Made by a program: the position numbers and the translations under genes. From Chryseobacterium aurantiacum (GTDB lineage Bacteria; Bacteroidota; Bacteroidia; Flavobacteriales; Weeksellaceae), in contig NZ_PXUE01000002.1 of assembly GCF_003020585.1 (NCBI RefSeq), forward strand, positions 310,001 through 374,000: a stretch of 64,000 nt of DNA. The letters are read 5' to 3'. This document shows, one piece after another, positions 34,611 to 43,411 of the stretch; positions within the stretch are counted from its first letter, which is position 1, and each line of letters begins with the position of its first letter. The notes beneath the pieces were generated by a model, which made no database searches, had not been told where the DNA came from, and saw nothing but the letters and a program-made list of their open reading frames with translations.

Positions 34611-37028
34611 TTACGGACATGTTTGGGTATTCATACAGTTCCAGCCGTAGGTGGTCCCATTGTCTGTAGTGGTATATACCTTGAGACAATTGAGTGTGGT
34701 ATCATACACCATCATTCCCTCTACCAAATTGGCAGCCGGAATCAGGTTAATTTCTGCGGTCGTCAACCTGTTGACAACAAATCCCTTGGTTTTGGATTCA
34801 AGGGCGGTCCATGCTCCTTTTCTTACCATAGGCCAGTTGTCTCCATCGCTTCCGGCTCTTCCTAGGGAGGTGATCCCATATTTTGTATCAAGGCCAATAC
34901 CTATTGCCGGCGGCTTGCTGCAAACATTACATCCTATCAGTGGCTTTACAGTATTGTTTTGAGAGGTGCCTATCCCTTGCCCACGGTCATTTCCAATATC
35001 AGCAGCACCGCCACTGTTTACCAACACAGGAACTCCTAGCACGTCAATGCAAGATGAATTAGAACACAGATTTTTTTTAGGGGCCCAGGAACCTGTGCCT
35101 ACCCCTACTGTTCCACCCGATGCAGATAATTGACCAATAGTAGCATTTTCGTCTCCCTCAACCGCATCCAGACAACCATCATTATCGGAATCCAAATCAA
35201 ACCTGTTCTGGATACCGTCTCCATCAAAATCGCATGATTGCAGTTGCTCGGCACCAAAGGTAAAATTAACATAGAATTCAGGGACCGTATAATCAAACGA
35301 AAGCGAAGTATGAGTTCCCGGAACTTTCACAATAACGAAGGCTTCTCTTCCTGTAAACTGGGTTGGGGAATTTATGGTAAAACTTCCTCCTGCCTGAAAT
35401 CCTGACCATATGATCTCCACAGGCCGATCAAAGACCACAGGAACTGCTAAGCCTGCGTTTCCCAGAGAAGCAAATACTAAAACAGGGTTTACCATCGCTG
35501 TACCAAAAGTCAGCACATTATGGGATGCAAAGTCATTACGGATGGTAGGATTATTATTGGGAACCCCATATGATGAAGGGAACGTACTGTGTCCAAAAAC
35601 CGCTGAGGTAGCATTCAACGGATTGCTGGAGGTAAATGTATAGGGCACTCCATTGATGGTTCCTGTAGCGCTATTTCCTGAGATGGCTACCGGCCCCGTC
35701 CAATAAAGCTGCCCGGGACATTCTACCGTATCAGGAATTCCATCATTATCTGCATCAAGGTCATCACCATCTATGAGTCCATCCCCATCAGCATCAGCAT
35801 AATTTGCCATCAAAGCAAGATATCCGCTGCTGAGCTGACTTCCTGTAAACTGTCCTTGCCCTCCCGTAAGAGGTCCCAGATTTACAGCTCCCGAGGTAAA
35901 ATCTCCGTCAGCATCCCAAACCAAATTCCAGGTGGGAATATAGTTATCCAATAATGAGAACAACAGTCCTACATTTTGGGTGAAGCCTGTATTCTGAATT
36001 CTCCATTCACGGGACAGCCTTGTGTTGAATCCAGGCATAAGATCCGTTGCTCTCCTGGTACTTGTAGAAGCATTGTCATTACCAATCATTAAAAAACTGA
36101 GATTATTTCCTATTGCGGTCCTACTCATATCGTCATTGGGCAGGCTGAAGTTCATACTGGTTGATATCGTTATTATTTCATCCGTATTGGAAGACTTGGA
36201 AACTTTCTGTTCCAGCCCAGAGCCATCATCCCTGCCGATGCCTATAATATCATTGGTATACCCTGCTGCTGCTGTCCAGAATACACCTCCCGAAGAATAA
36301 GTATAGTTCCCCGATTTGGTATATCCATATTTGAGAGCCAGATAAGACTCCACTTTATTTTTCTCTGTATTGTTTAGGGCTGTATTATAGGTAATGTATT
36401 CCGGAACAATAACGTTAGAATTTTCTCCAAAACTTCCACCTATAGTCCCCCTTAAAGTGGTAGCCCCAGAGGCAGCTCCTGAGAGGATAGCGGAACCATT
36501 ACCGGAAAAGGAGAAAGGTCCGGTGCTTCGTATGTAGGTATATTGCATCAGGTCTCTTCTGGAATCTATCACCCCGTTCACACCCGTGGTAAGGCTATTG
36601 GGAGCTCCATCATAATATACCGTATTCATCCTGTTACTCCAATATCCGAACAAAACATTCGATAAGGCAGAGCCAAATACCCGCCCGTTCACCCCAATGG
36701 TCTTTAACCTGGCTACCCCGAAAACGGAGTAACTTCCGCTTAGATCCAGAGCCGCTGGCAGAGTGAAAATCCCGGAGGTATTAAAGGTATAGGATCTGTT
36801 AAAATTGACCAGATCTGTAGTGGAATTGTAGACAATTGTTCCCGTTCCGGAAGCATCATTTCCTCCCACATTGTTTTTCCATACAGTACCTGTATTTCCA
36901 ACGTTTTGCTTGTTCCAGGACACCAATCCAGCGCTCACTCCCCCTGGGGCCTGTGCAAAAGTAAAGGCCCCAATGAAAATAAAGGACTGAATAAAAAGTT
37001 TTTGAAGAAAGATTATATTTCTTTTCAT
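34611..37028 (-). CDS. Large secreted surface protein, paralogue 1 (lectin-like front, TSP3 loop, C-terminal module)
   Basis: About 805 residues from Met at 37028; an in-frame Met at 37052 adds eight residues without signal character. Signal peptide ends TFA-Q. Residues about 28-235 look like a concanavalin-type sandwich (GLVSWNKQNVGNTG ... IPEYITYNTALNNTEKNKVESYLALKYG). Next come a region typical of Bacteroidota proteins now labelled DUF8202 in databases (tentative), then DADGDGLIDGDDLDADNDG loops, a C-terminal beta domain, and the final 95-residue module ending YGWNCMNTQTCP. It is about 70-80% like the gene at 37655 by eye and the end is the same. Probably an adhesin. Confidence 0.82.
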   Translation of the reverse strand: MKRNIIFLQKLFIQSFIFIGAFTFAQAPGGVSAGLVSWNKQNVGNTGTVWKNNVGGNDASGTGTIVYNSTTDLVNFNRSYTFNTSGIFTLPAALDLSGSYSVFGVARLKTIGVNGRVFGSALSNVLFGYWSNRMNTVYYDGAPNSLTTGVNGVIDSRRDLMQYTYIRSTGPFSFSGNGSAILSGAASGATTLRGTIGGSFGENSNVIVPEYITYNTALNNTEKNKVESYLALKYGYTKSGNYTYSSGGVFWTAAAGYTNDIIGIGRDDGSGLEQKVSKSSNTDEIITISTSMNFSLPNDDMSRTAIGNNLSFLMIGNDNASTSTRRATDLMPGFNTRLSREWRIQNTGFTQNVGLLFSLLDNYIPTWNLVWDADGDFTSGAVNLGPLTGGQGQFTGSQLSSGYLALMANYADADGDGLIDGDDLDADNDGIPDTVECPGQLYWTGPVAISGNSATGTINGVPYTFTSSNPLNATSAVFGHSTFPSSYGVPNNNPTIRNDFASHNVLTFGTAMVNPVLVFASLGNAGLAVPVVFDRPVEIIWSGFQAGGSFTINSPTQFTGREAFVIVKVPGTHTSLSFDYTVPEFYVNFTFGAEQLQSCDFDGDGIQNRFDLDSDNDGCLDAVEGDENATIGQLSASGGTVGVGTGSWAPKKNLCSNSSCIDVLGVPVLVNSGGAADIGNDRGQGIGTSQNNTVKPLIGCNVCSKPPAIGIGLDTKYGITSLGRAGSDGDNWPMVRKGAWTALESKTKGFVVNRLTTAEINLIPAANLVEGMMVYDTTLNCLKVYTTTDNGTTYGWNCMNTQTCP

Positions 37029-37084
37029 GTCATTATAGGGGGTAGCTTTCACAATTCCATGTTCTCTTTATATGCAATAAACAG

Positions 37085-37621
37085 CTATGGCTTCCAAAAA
37101 GACCAAACTGTTCCATTGAATATGGCCAGCATATGAAGATTGGTATCATAAGCCAACATTCCCGGAGCAGGATTAATAATATTCAAGTGAGGGTTGGCTA
37201 CCTTGGGAAGAATCATGGCTTTGTTGGTATCGGTAAGTACCAGAATTCCCGGGGTTGTATCCGTTGCAGCATTCCCTCCTATGATAACTTTTGTATTGGA
37301 AGATTCAACTTTTGAATCCTGAAGTGTGGTATCTGCTGCTCCCATGGTTTCGGGATTCAATTCCGTTTCTCCATTCAGGTCAGACCAGGATCCTGACTTT
37401 AGGTATTTGACCTTATGATCAGAAATGTCATAGACAATGGTTCCATTTACGGCTCCTGTTACCGAAGAGCCATTGGTAACCCAAGGCAGAATCATCCCCT
37501 TGTTATCGTTCCCAAATTCAAGGGATACGGAGGCATTGCTAACCGATGCTTTTCCAATGGCCACCTGGGAAAAGGATATTCCCCAAAGAGAAAAGGCCAT
37601 TATGATACTTAGTTTTTTCAT
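37085..37621 (-). CDS. Small secreted protein with two module copies (paralogue of 30902)
   Basis: A 178-residue exported protein, signal peptide near SFSQ (about 19). Two module copies: SVSLEFGNDNKGMILPWVTNG...GTIVYDISDHKVKYLKSGSWSDL and GILVLTDTNKAMILPKVANPHL...PAPGMLAYDTNLHMLAIFNGTVWSFW. It lies between the two large paralogues, 33 bases after one and 33-57 bases before the other (depending on start), which supports a repeated large-small gene unit. Confidence 0.78.
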   Translation of the reverse strand: MKKLSIIMAFSLWGISFSQVAIGKASVSNASVSLEFGNDNKGMILPWVTNGSSVTGAVNGTIVYDISDHKVKYLKSGSWSDLNGETELNPETMGAADTTLQDSKVESSNTKVIIGGNAATDTTPGILVLTDTNKAMILPKVANPHLNIINPAPGMLAYDTNLHMLAIFNGTVWSFWKP

Positions 37622-37654
37622 GTTTTTTGTTTTTAATGGATAATATCTGTTTAA

Positions 37655-40078
37655 TTAGGGACAAGTTTGGGTATTCATGCAGTTCCAGCCATAGGTGGTC
37701 CCATTGTCTGTAGTGGTGTATACCTTGAGACAGTTGAGCGTGGTATCATACACCATCATACCTTCTACCAGGTTGGCAGCCGGAATCAGGTTAATTTCTG
37801 CGGTCGTCAACCTGTTAACTACAAACCCCTTGGTCTTGGATTCAAGAGCAGTCCAAGCTCCCTTTCTTACCATAGGCCAGTTGTCTCCGGCGCTTCCGGC
37901 TCTTCCCAAGGAAGTAATTCCATATTGTGTATCAAGCCCAATGCCTGTTACAGGAGGTTTACTACAGGTATTACAGCCTGATGGTCTTACAGCGCCGTTT
38001 TGAGAGCTACCTAGGCCCTGACCCTGATCATTTCCAATATCAGCAGCACCGCCAGTGTTTACCAAAATAGGAACCCCCTGGGCATCAATGCAGGAAAAAT
38101 TGGGGCACAGATTTTTCTTGGGAGCCCAGGAACCGGTTCCAACCCCTACGGTTCCACCGGATACAGATAGCTGGCCAATCGTAGCATTCTCGTCTCCTTC
38201 AATGGCATCTAGGCATCCATCATTATCAGAATCCAGATCCAAATAGTTGTCTACTCCGTCGTTATCAAAATCGCAGTTTTGGAATTGTTCTGCCCCAAAA
38301 GTAAAATTAGCATAGAATTCAGGGGCTGTATAATCAAACGAAATAGCAGTATGCACCCCCGGAATTTTTACAATAGCAAAGCCTTCTGTTCCCGTAAACT
38401 GGGTTGGAGAATTTACGACAACTCCTGTAGACCAAACAATCTGAACAGGGCGATCAAAGACTACAGGAACTGCTAAGCCCGCATTTCCAACAGAAGCAAA
38501 TACAAAAAGAGGGTTCGGCATAGGTTCGGCAAACGTGAGCACATTATGGGACACCTGAGTATTTTGTATGGTAGGATTATTATTGGGAACCCCATAGGAT
38601 GCAGGAAACGTGCTATGACCAACTACCCCCGCAGTGGCTCCTATTAGCTTGTCTGATACATAGGTATAAGGTACTCCATTGACAACTCCGCTGGCAGTAG
38701 CTCCAGAGATCGTAATAGGTCCCGTCCAATAAAACTGTTTAGGACATTCTATGGCATCAGGAATTCCATCATTATCCGCATCCAAATCATTAATAATATC
38801 TGTAATCCCGTCACCATCACTATCCGTAGTGTTGGTCATCAAGGCCAGGTATCCGCTAGCCAGCTGGCTTCCAGTAAACATTCCTTCCGAACTGGCACTG
38901 GCACTAAGAAGCCCTAAGTTTACAGCACCGGAGGTGAAGTTTCCGTCTGCATCCCAAATCAAATTCCAGGCAGAAGGATAAATGTCTATTGATGAGAACT
39001 TCAATCCTACATTTTGGGTAAAGTTTGTATTCTGAATCCTCCATTCGCGGGAAATTCTTGTATTGAAACCGGGCGCTACATCTGTTGCTTGCCTGGTATT
39101 TGCAGACGCATTATCATTGCCAATCATCAGAAAACCAAGATTTCCACTTATGGTCACTCTGCCTGCATCCTCATTGGGTAAGCTGAAATCCGAATTGGTA
39201 GACAACGTTAATGTAGCATCCGTATTTTGAGATTTGGAAACTTTCTGTTCCAATGCAGAAGCATCATCCCTACCGATTCCTGCAACATTCTTGTCATATC
39301 CTGTCCCAGAGGTCCAATATGTTCCTCCGGCAGAGTTTATATAATCTCCAGACTTTGTATATCCATATTTAAGAGCCAGATAGGACTCCACTTTATTTTT
39401 GTCAGCATTGCTTAGGGCTGTATTATAGGTAATATACTCCGGAACGACCACATTGGAGTTTTCTCCACTACTTCCTCCTATTGTCCCCCTAAAGGCTATA
39501 GCTCCAGAGGCTGCTCCTGAAAGGATTGTGGACCCATTACCGGAAAAAGAGAAAGGACCGGCACTTCGAATGTAGGTATATTGCGTCAAGTCTCTTTTGG
39601 AATCTATCACCCCGTTCACCCCTGTGACAAGGCTATTGGGAGTTCCGTCATAAAACACCGTATTCATTCTATTGGTCCAATATCCTAATAAAACATTTGA
39701 TAAAGCAGAACCAAATACCCGCCCGTTTACACCAATAGTCTTTAACGTAGATACCCCGAATACAGAGTAGCTTCCACTGAGGTCCAGAGCTGCAGGCAGG
39801 GTGAATATACCAGAGGTATTAAAGGTATAGGATCTGTTAAAATTGACCAGATCGGTAGTAGAATTGTAGACAATGGTTCCCGTTCCGGCAGCGTCATTGG
39901 CTCCTACATTGTTTTTCCAGACAGTACCGGTATTCCCTATGTTCTGTTTGTTCCAGGATACGAGTCCCGTACTGATACCACCAGGGGCTTGTGCAAAAGC
40001 TTTCCCACCTTGGGATACCAATAGTAAAGCTGTGATGCTTTTGAGAAAAACAATAGATTTAGTAAAAATTTCTTTCAT
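37655..40078 (-). CDS. Large secreted surface protein, paralogue 2
   Basis: 807 residues, signal peptide ending AFA-Q (about 29). Same order as the gene at 34611: lectin-like front domain (GLVSWNKQNIGNTG...), GIGRDDASALEQKVSKSQNTD, DSDGDGITD/DLDADNDG loops, a C-terminal beta domain and the shared 95-residue module with the same ending YGWNCMNTQTCP. Differences cluster in the middle (about 270-560), while the first 240 and last 95 residues are close to identical, as expected from gene conversion or recent duplication with diversification of the exposed part. Confidence 0.82.
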   Translation of the reverse strand: MKEIFTKSIVFLKSITALLLVSQGGKAFAQAPGGISTGLVSWNKQNIGNTGTVWKNNVGANDAAGTGTIVYNSTTDLVNFNRSYTFNTSGIFTLPAALDLSGSYSVFGVSTLKTIGVNGRVFGSALSNVLLGYWTNRMNTVFYDGTPNSLVTGVNGVIDSKRDLTQYTYIRSAGPFSFSGNGSTILSGAASGAIAFRGTIGGSSGENSNVVVPEYITYNTALSNADKNKVESYLALKYGYTKSGDYINSAGGTYWTSGTGYDKNVAGIGRDDASALEQKVSKSQNTDATLTLSTNSDFSLPNEDAGRVTISGNLGFLMIGNDNASANTRQATDVAPGFNTRISREWRIQNTNFTQNVGLKFSSIDIYPSAWNLIWDADGNFTSGAVNLGLLSASASSEGMFTGSQLASGYLALMTNTTDSDGDGITDIINDLDADNDGIPDAIECPKQFYWTGPITISGATASGVVNGVPYTYVSDKLIGATAGVVGHSTFPASYGVPNNNPTIQNTQVSHNVLTFAEPMPNPLFVFASVGNAGLAVPVVFDRPVQIVWSTGVVVNSPTQFTGTEGFAIVKIPGVHTAISFDYTAPEFYANFTFGAEQFQNCDFDNDGVDNYLDLDSDNDGCLDAIEGDENATIGQLSVSGGTVGVGTGSWAPKKNLCPNFSCIDAQGVPILVNTGGAADIGNDQGQGLGSSQNGAVRPSGCNTCSKPPVTGIGLDTQYGITSLGRAGSAGDNWPMVRKGAWTALESKTKGFVVNRLTTAEINLIPAANLVEGMMVYDTTLNCLKVYTTTDNGTTYGWNCMNTQTCP

Positions 40079-40247
40079 GATATAATTGTTTTTTGATAAA
40101 TGAGTTTGAAGAACAGTAATGAGTTTTTTTTTCCAATTCCGGCTGAATCTTTTATTCTTGATCAGGCCAATTCTGATATTTCAATTTTTTATCATTTTCA
40201 TGGCAAATACCATTCATTATTTTTTATTAACCGTTTTAGGGGGACCA

Positions 40248-41408
40248 TTAAAATCCTGCTATTGTCATTACATAAATCTCGGTTCCCATCACCAGCAATT
40301 TATACAGGGTATGGGTTCCTGGTATGGTTGGAATATTATTCACATACCTTACTGTGAAGCCACTGGCCGCAAAAGTTGAGATCCCACTCACCGTTCCCTG
40401 GACCGCTAGCGTATACGCTCCCCCATCTTTAATATTGGTTAAAGTAAATGCACCAGGATTTGCTGAGGTAGTGGCCAGATTGCTATTGAAGAAATCTATT
40501 GTTGTCGCAGTTCCGGCATTATAAGTCGCCGTATTGGTAATGGAACCATTGACATCCAATGCTGCTATGGCACTTCCTCCGCTATTAATTCCAATAACTC
40601 CTAAAGATCTTATGGCAAGACCACTTATGTATCCTGCCGAATTTTTTGAAAAGAATTGTAATCCTGCGTTGTTACCACTTCTGTCAATTCCTCTGATTGC
40701 AACTCCCGGGCTTGTTGCTAAAGGTGAATTGGTTGCTGAAAAATCAAACAGGACAAAGGATGTATTAGACCCATTTATATTATACAATCTTAGATTCGAA
40801 GGAGTTGATTGGCCGCATGGGGTTCCACAATTATTGATTCCTCCAGCAAGTCCATCTACTGTATTATTAAGTGAATTTATTACTTGTAGTCTTGTAACAG
40901 GATTATTCATCCCCATTCCTACAAAACCAAGACGGGTATTTACATTAAAGGTATTTCCTGCGACCTGAAAATGGCTATTTCCCGAAGAAGGTGCGGATGA
41001 AAAAGATAAAACCCGATTTCCTATATCTACTGTTCTGCTACCCGTAAGCGTCCCATCTACAGTATAAATATTGGAACCTTGCCCATCATTCAGTTTCTGC
41101 CAGATATTTCCATCAAAGAAATAAAGCCCTTCCTTATTCATATTTGCCGTTTTTACCGAAGGCAATGTAACTGCGGATAACGCATATATAACAGTCCCCC
41201 TATGAGAAAGGGTATATTGGGAATCTGCCCCTTGAATTTGATCTCCTGTAAGCCTTGGTACTATAAGCCCCTCAGGGTTTGTCCCGTTAATCGTTTTTGC
41301 TGCAATATCTAGAGTGACATCTGAACCTACTTTATTGATGCCCAACTGTGAAAATGTATATATGGAAATAAACATTGACAGCAATGAATAGTATACATTT
41401 GTTTTCAT
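40248..41408 (-). CDS. Secreted surface protein with N-terminal module and repeat body
   Basis: 386 residues with a signal peptide (to about 20) and module LGINKVGSDVTLDIAAKT, GLIVPRLTGDQI, GTVIYAL, GLYFFDGNIWQKL (about 22-115). NIYTVDGTLTGSRTVDIGNR, FNVNTRLGFVGMGMNNPVTRLQV and VIGINSGGSAIAALDVNGSI follow, the beta-helix-like repeat seen in phage tail fibres. The end (AGFTVRYVNNIPTIPGTHTLYKLLVMGTEIYVMTIAGF) is shared with the next gene. No S74 chaperone and no anchor. Likely a trimeric fibre; ligand unknown. Confidence 0.8.
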   Translation of the reverse strand: MKTNVYYSLLSMFISIYTFSQLGINKVGSDVTLDIAAKTINGTNPEGLIVPRLTGDQIQGADSQYTLSHRGTVIYALSAVTLPSVKTANMNKEGLYFFDGNIWQKLNDGQGSNIYTVDGTLTGSRTVDIGNRVLSFSSAPSSGNSHFQVAGNTFNVNTRLGFVGMGMNNPVTRLQVINSLNNTVDGLAGGINNCGTPCGQSTPSNLRLYNINGSNTSFVLFDFSATNSPLATSPGVAIRGIDRSGNNAGLQFFSKNSAGYISGLAIRSLGVIGINSGGSAIAALDVNGSITNTATYNAGTATTIDFFNSNLATTSANPGAFTLTNIKDGGAYTLAVQGTVSGISTFAASGFTVRYVNNIPTIPGTHTLYKLLVMGTEIYVMTIAGF

Positions 41409-41426
41409 TTTTCTAATTTTTCAGAA

Positions 41427-42587
41427 TTATAAAAATCCGGCTGTGGTATAAACGTATACTACGCTTCCCTGTACAATAAAATTATACAAGGTATGAGCAT
41501 TCAAAATGGTAATGGTATTATTGGCATATCTTACGGTAAATCCGGCTGCAGTGAAAGTGGATATCCCAATTACAGCACCACGTACAGCCAGCGTGTAGTT
41601 TCCTCCGTCTTTAATGTTGGTAAGGGTAAACGCTCCAGGCGAAGCTGTGGTATACGCAAGGTTGCTTCTGGAAAAGTCTATTGTGGTAGCAGCACCAGCG
41701 TTAAAGGCCACGGTATTGGTAATGGAACCATTTACCTCAAGCCTTGAGCCAGGTGTTGTTGTATTAATCCCTACCAAACCGGAGGACCGGATTGTCATTC
41801 GTGGAGCATAATCTGTAGCATTTCGGGTTAGGAACTGAAATCCTGCATAGTCATTCACCGGATCTCTGTCTATTCCTTGCATAGAGGCTCCGGAAAGCCC
41901 GTTAGGAGAACCGCCAGGTAAAAAATCTATGCTTGCAAACTGAGGGTTTTGAATATCTGCATTATACAAAACAATATTTCTGGCTGTACCTTGCGCACAA
42001 GGAGCCCCACAGTTATCAATCCCAACAGACAGAAGGTTGGTTGTACTTCCGGTTCCACCCACTATGTTTAATGCTGCCGCCGGTGCTGCGGTTCCTATTC
42101 CCACTCTTTTGTTAAGAGCATCTATGCTGAAGATCCCTCCATTTACATTAAAATGGCTGGTTCCTGCAGTAGGAGCAGTTGTAAAGGATAGGGTTTTATC
42201 AGCCATCGTTACCGTACGATTGGCCGTTAAAGTTCCATTATTATTATAAATATTAGACGTTAAACTTCCGTCATTCAGTTTTTGCCAGACACTTCCATCA
42301 AAGAAATAATACCCTGCTGCTGTAATGTTCACGGTCTTTGGAGAGGCGGTGCCCACAGCACTGGTGGCATAGATTATATTTCCTCTCAGATTTGCGGTAT
42401 ACTGAGCATCACCCGCTTTTATCTGATCCCCAGTCAATCGTGGTGCAATAACTCCCTCAGCACGGCTGCCATCGGTAGTTTTTGCTGTAACATCTAAGGT
42501 AGTATAGGGAGTCACTGTATTAATGCCTACCTGGCAGTGTACCTCTTGAATGACCCATACAGATAATAGCAGTATAGTTTTTTTCAT
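41427..42587 (-). CDS. Secreted surface protein, tandem paralogue of 40248
   Basis: 386 residues, the same length as its neighbour 18 bases downstream. Signal peptide, then VGINTVTPYTTLDVTAKT, GVIAPRLTGDQI, GNIIYAT, GYYFFDGSVWQKL; body with NGTLTANRTVTMADKTLSF, VGIGTAAPAAALNIV, VGINTTTPGSRLEVNGSI; end domain AGFTVRYANNTITILNAHTLYNFIVQG. First gene of the seven-gene minus-strand run ending at 30902. The promoter should lie in 42588-42786, but no member of the shared P1-P8 class is there. Confidence 0.8.
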   Translation of the reverse strand: MKKTILLLSVWVIQEVHCQVGINTVTPYTTLDVTAKTTDGSRAEGVIAPRLTGDQIKAGDAQYTANLRGNIIYATSAVGTASPKTVNITAAGYYFFDGSVWQKLNDGSLTSNIYNNNGTLTANRTVTMADKTLSFTTAPTAGTSHFNVNGGIFSIDALNKRVGIGTAAPAAALNIVGGTGSTTNLLSVGIDNCGAPCAQGTARNIVLYNADIQNPQFASIDFLPGGSPNGLSGASMQGIDRDPVNDYAGFQFLTRNATDYAPRMTIRSSGLVGINTTTPGSRLEVNGSITNTVAFNAGAATTIDFSRSNLAYTTASPGAFTLTNIKDGGNYTLAVRGAVIGISTFTAAGFTVRYANNTITILNAHTLYNFIVQGSVVYVYTTAGFL

Positions 42588-42786
42588 ATTCTTAATTAAT
42601 AATTATAATGGTCATTTATTTACTTGAGCATTAGAAGCATTATAGACTTTCGCATTATCATGCAGTATATCTATAAAATAATGACTATGGATTTTTGTGA
42701 TTTTACTTCAGTGGTAACCCTTACATTTTCGTTTTATTAATTCAAAAAATCAACTTTATCATTCGTTAGTTGTTTCTTGCCTATTC

Positions 42787-43005
42787 CTATTTGTAGGTTT
42801 TTATAATATCCCACTTTACAACCATCCCATCTTCAAAATAGAGATGTAAAATTGTTTTCTTTCCAAAAAGGGACGTTTTAAGAATATAAGACCAAACATC
42901 TGAAGAGTGATAGTTAAGTTCGTCTCCTAGTTCTTGCAGGATTTCTTTCTTTTTTTTTCCCAGCAAATACTGATAATTTAATTCTTTCATTTGTGTTAAT
43001 ACCAT
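42787..43005 (-). CDS. Small hypothetical protein
   Basis: 72 residues, or 67 if it starts at the second Met (42990). Charged and soluble: QYLLGKKKKEILQELGDELNYHSSDVW, then a beta part ILHLYFEDGMVVKW. Codon-like composition and a compact helix-then-strand pattern favour a real protein. I do not recognise a family. It is first upstream of the surface-protein run but 199 bp away. Confidence 0.5.
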   Translation of the reverse strand: MVLTQMKELNYQYLLGKKKKEILQELGDELNYHSSDVWSYILKTSLFGKKTILHLYFEDGMVVKWDIIKTYK

Positions 43006-43411
43006 TATTTCTTTTCTACATATGTGATTTCTACTTTCGTTTTCTTAGGTAAATACAGACTTATAAGATTCAAATAAAACAATGGACATTCTCCAAAGAA
43101 AGGGGAAATAGACATTCATCTATAACCCCAAAAACTTATGAAGAAAAATATGGATACTTGAAAAGGATATGCTTCTGAAACTTTGCACAGGATATCAAAA
43201 TGTCATGGCATCCAATCAAGGATCTTTTCCAAACTATGCCCAATAAACTTCACTCTGCTTATTGTCAATTAATGGGAACTGTTTTTCATCATTTATTGGG
43301 CATTAAAAAAATATCTGAATGTTACATACTGTTCTATATCTGCCTGATTGTTGGGCAGGATATCATGATTGCATCTATCATCATCCCTATTCCATGAATA
43401 CTCTGCAATAC
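43006..43411. other. Non-coding gap with a 12-bp inverted repeat
   Basis: ATGCCCAATAAA (43236-43247) and TTTATTGGGCAT (43292-43303) pair exactly around 44 bases. A frame crosses it on the plus strand, but its composition is not protein-like. Possible terminator or regulator site; nothing more can be said. Confidence 0.35.

Noticed and set aside
43160-43200. GGATATGC and GACATTTTGATATC near 43.2 kb as class promoters
   Set aside because: Neither keeps the 20-bp and 13-bp spacing.
43200-43397. Plus-strand frame of 65 codons
   Set aside because: Composition is not protein-like, no ribosome site, and it spans an inverted repeat; treated as chance.
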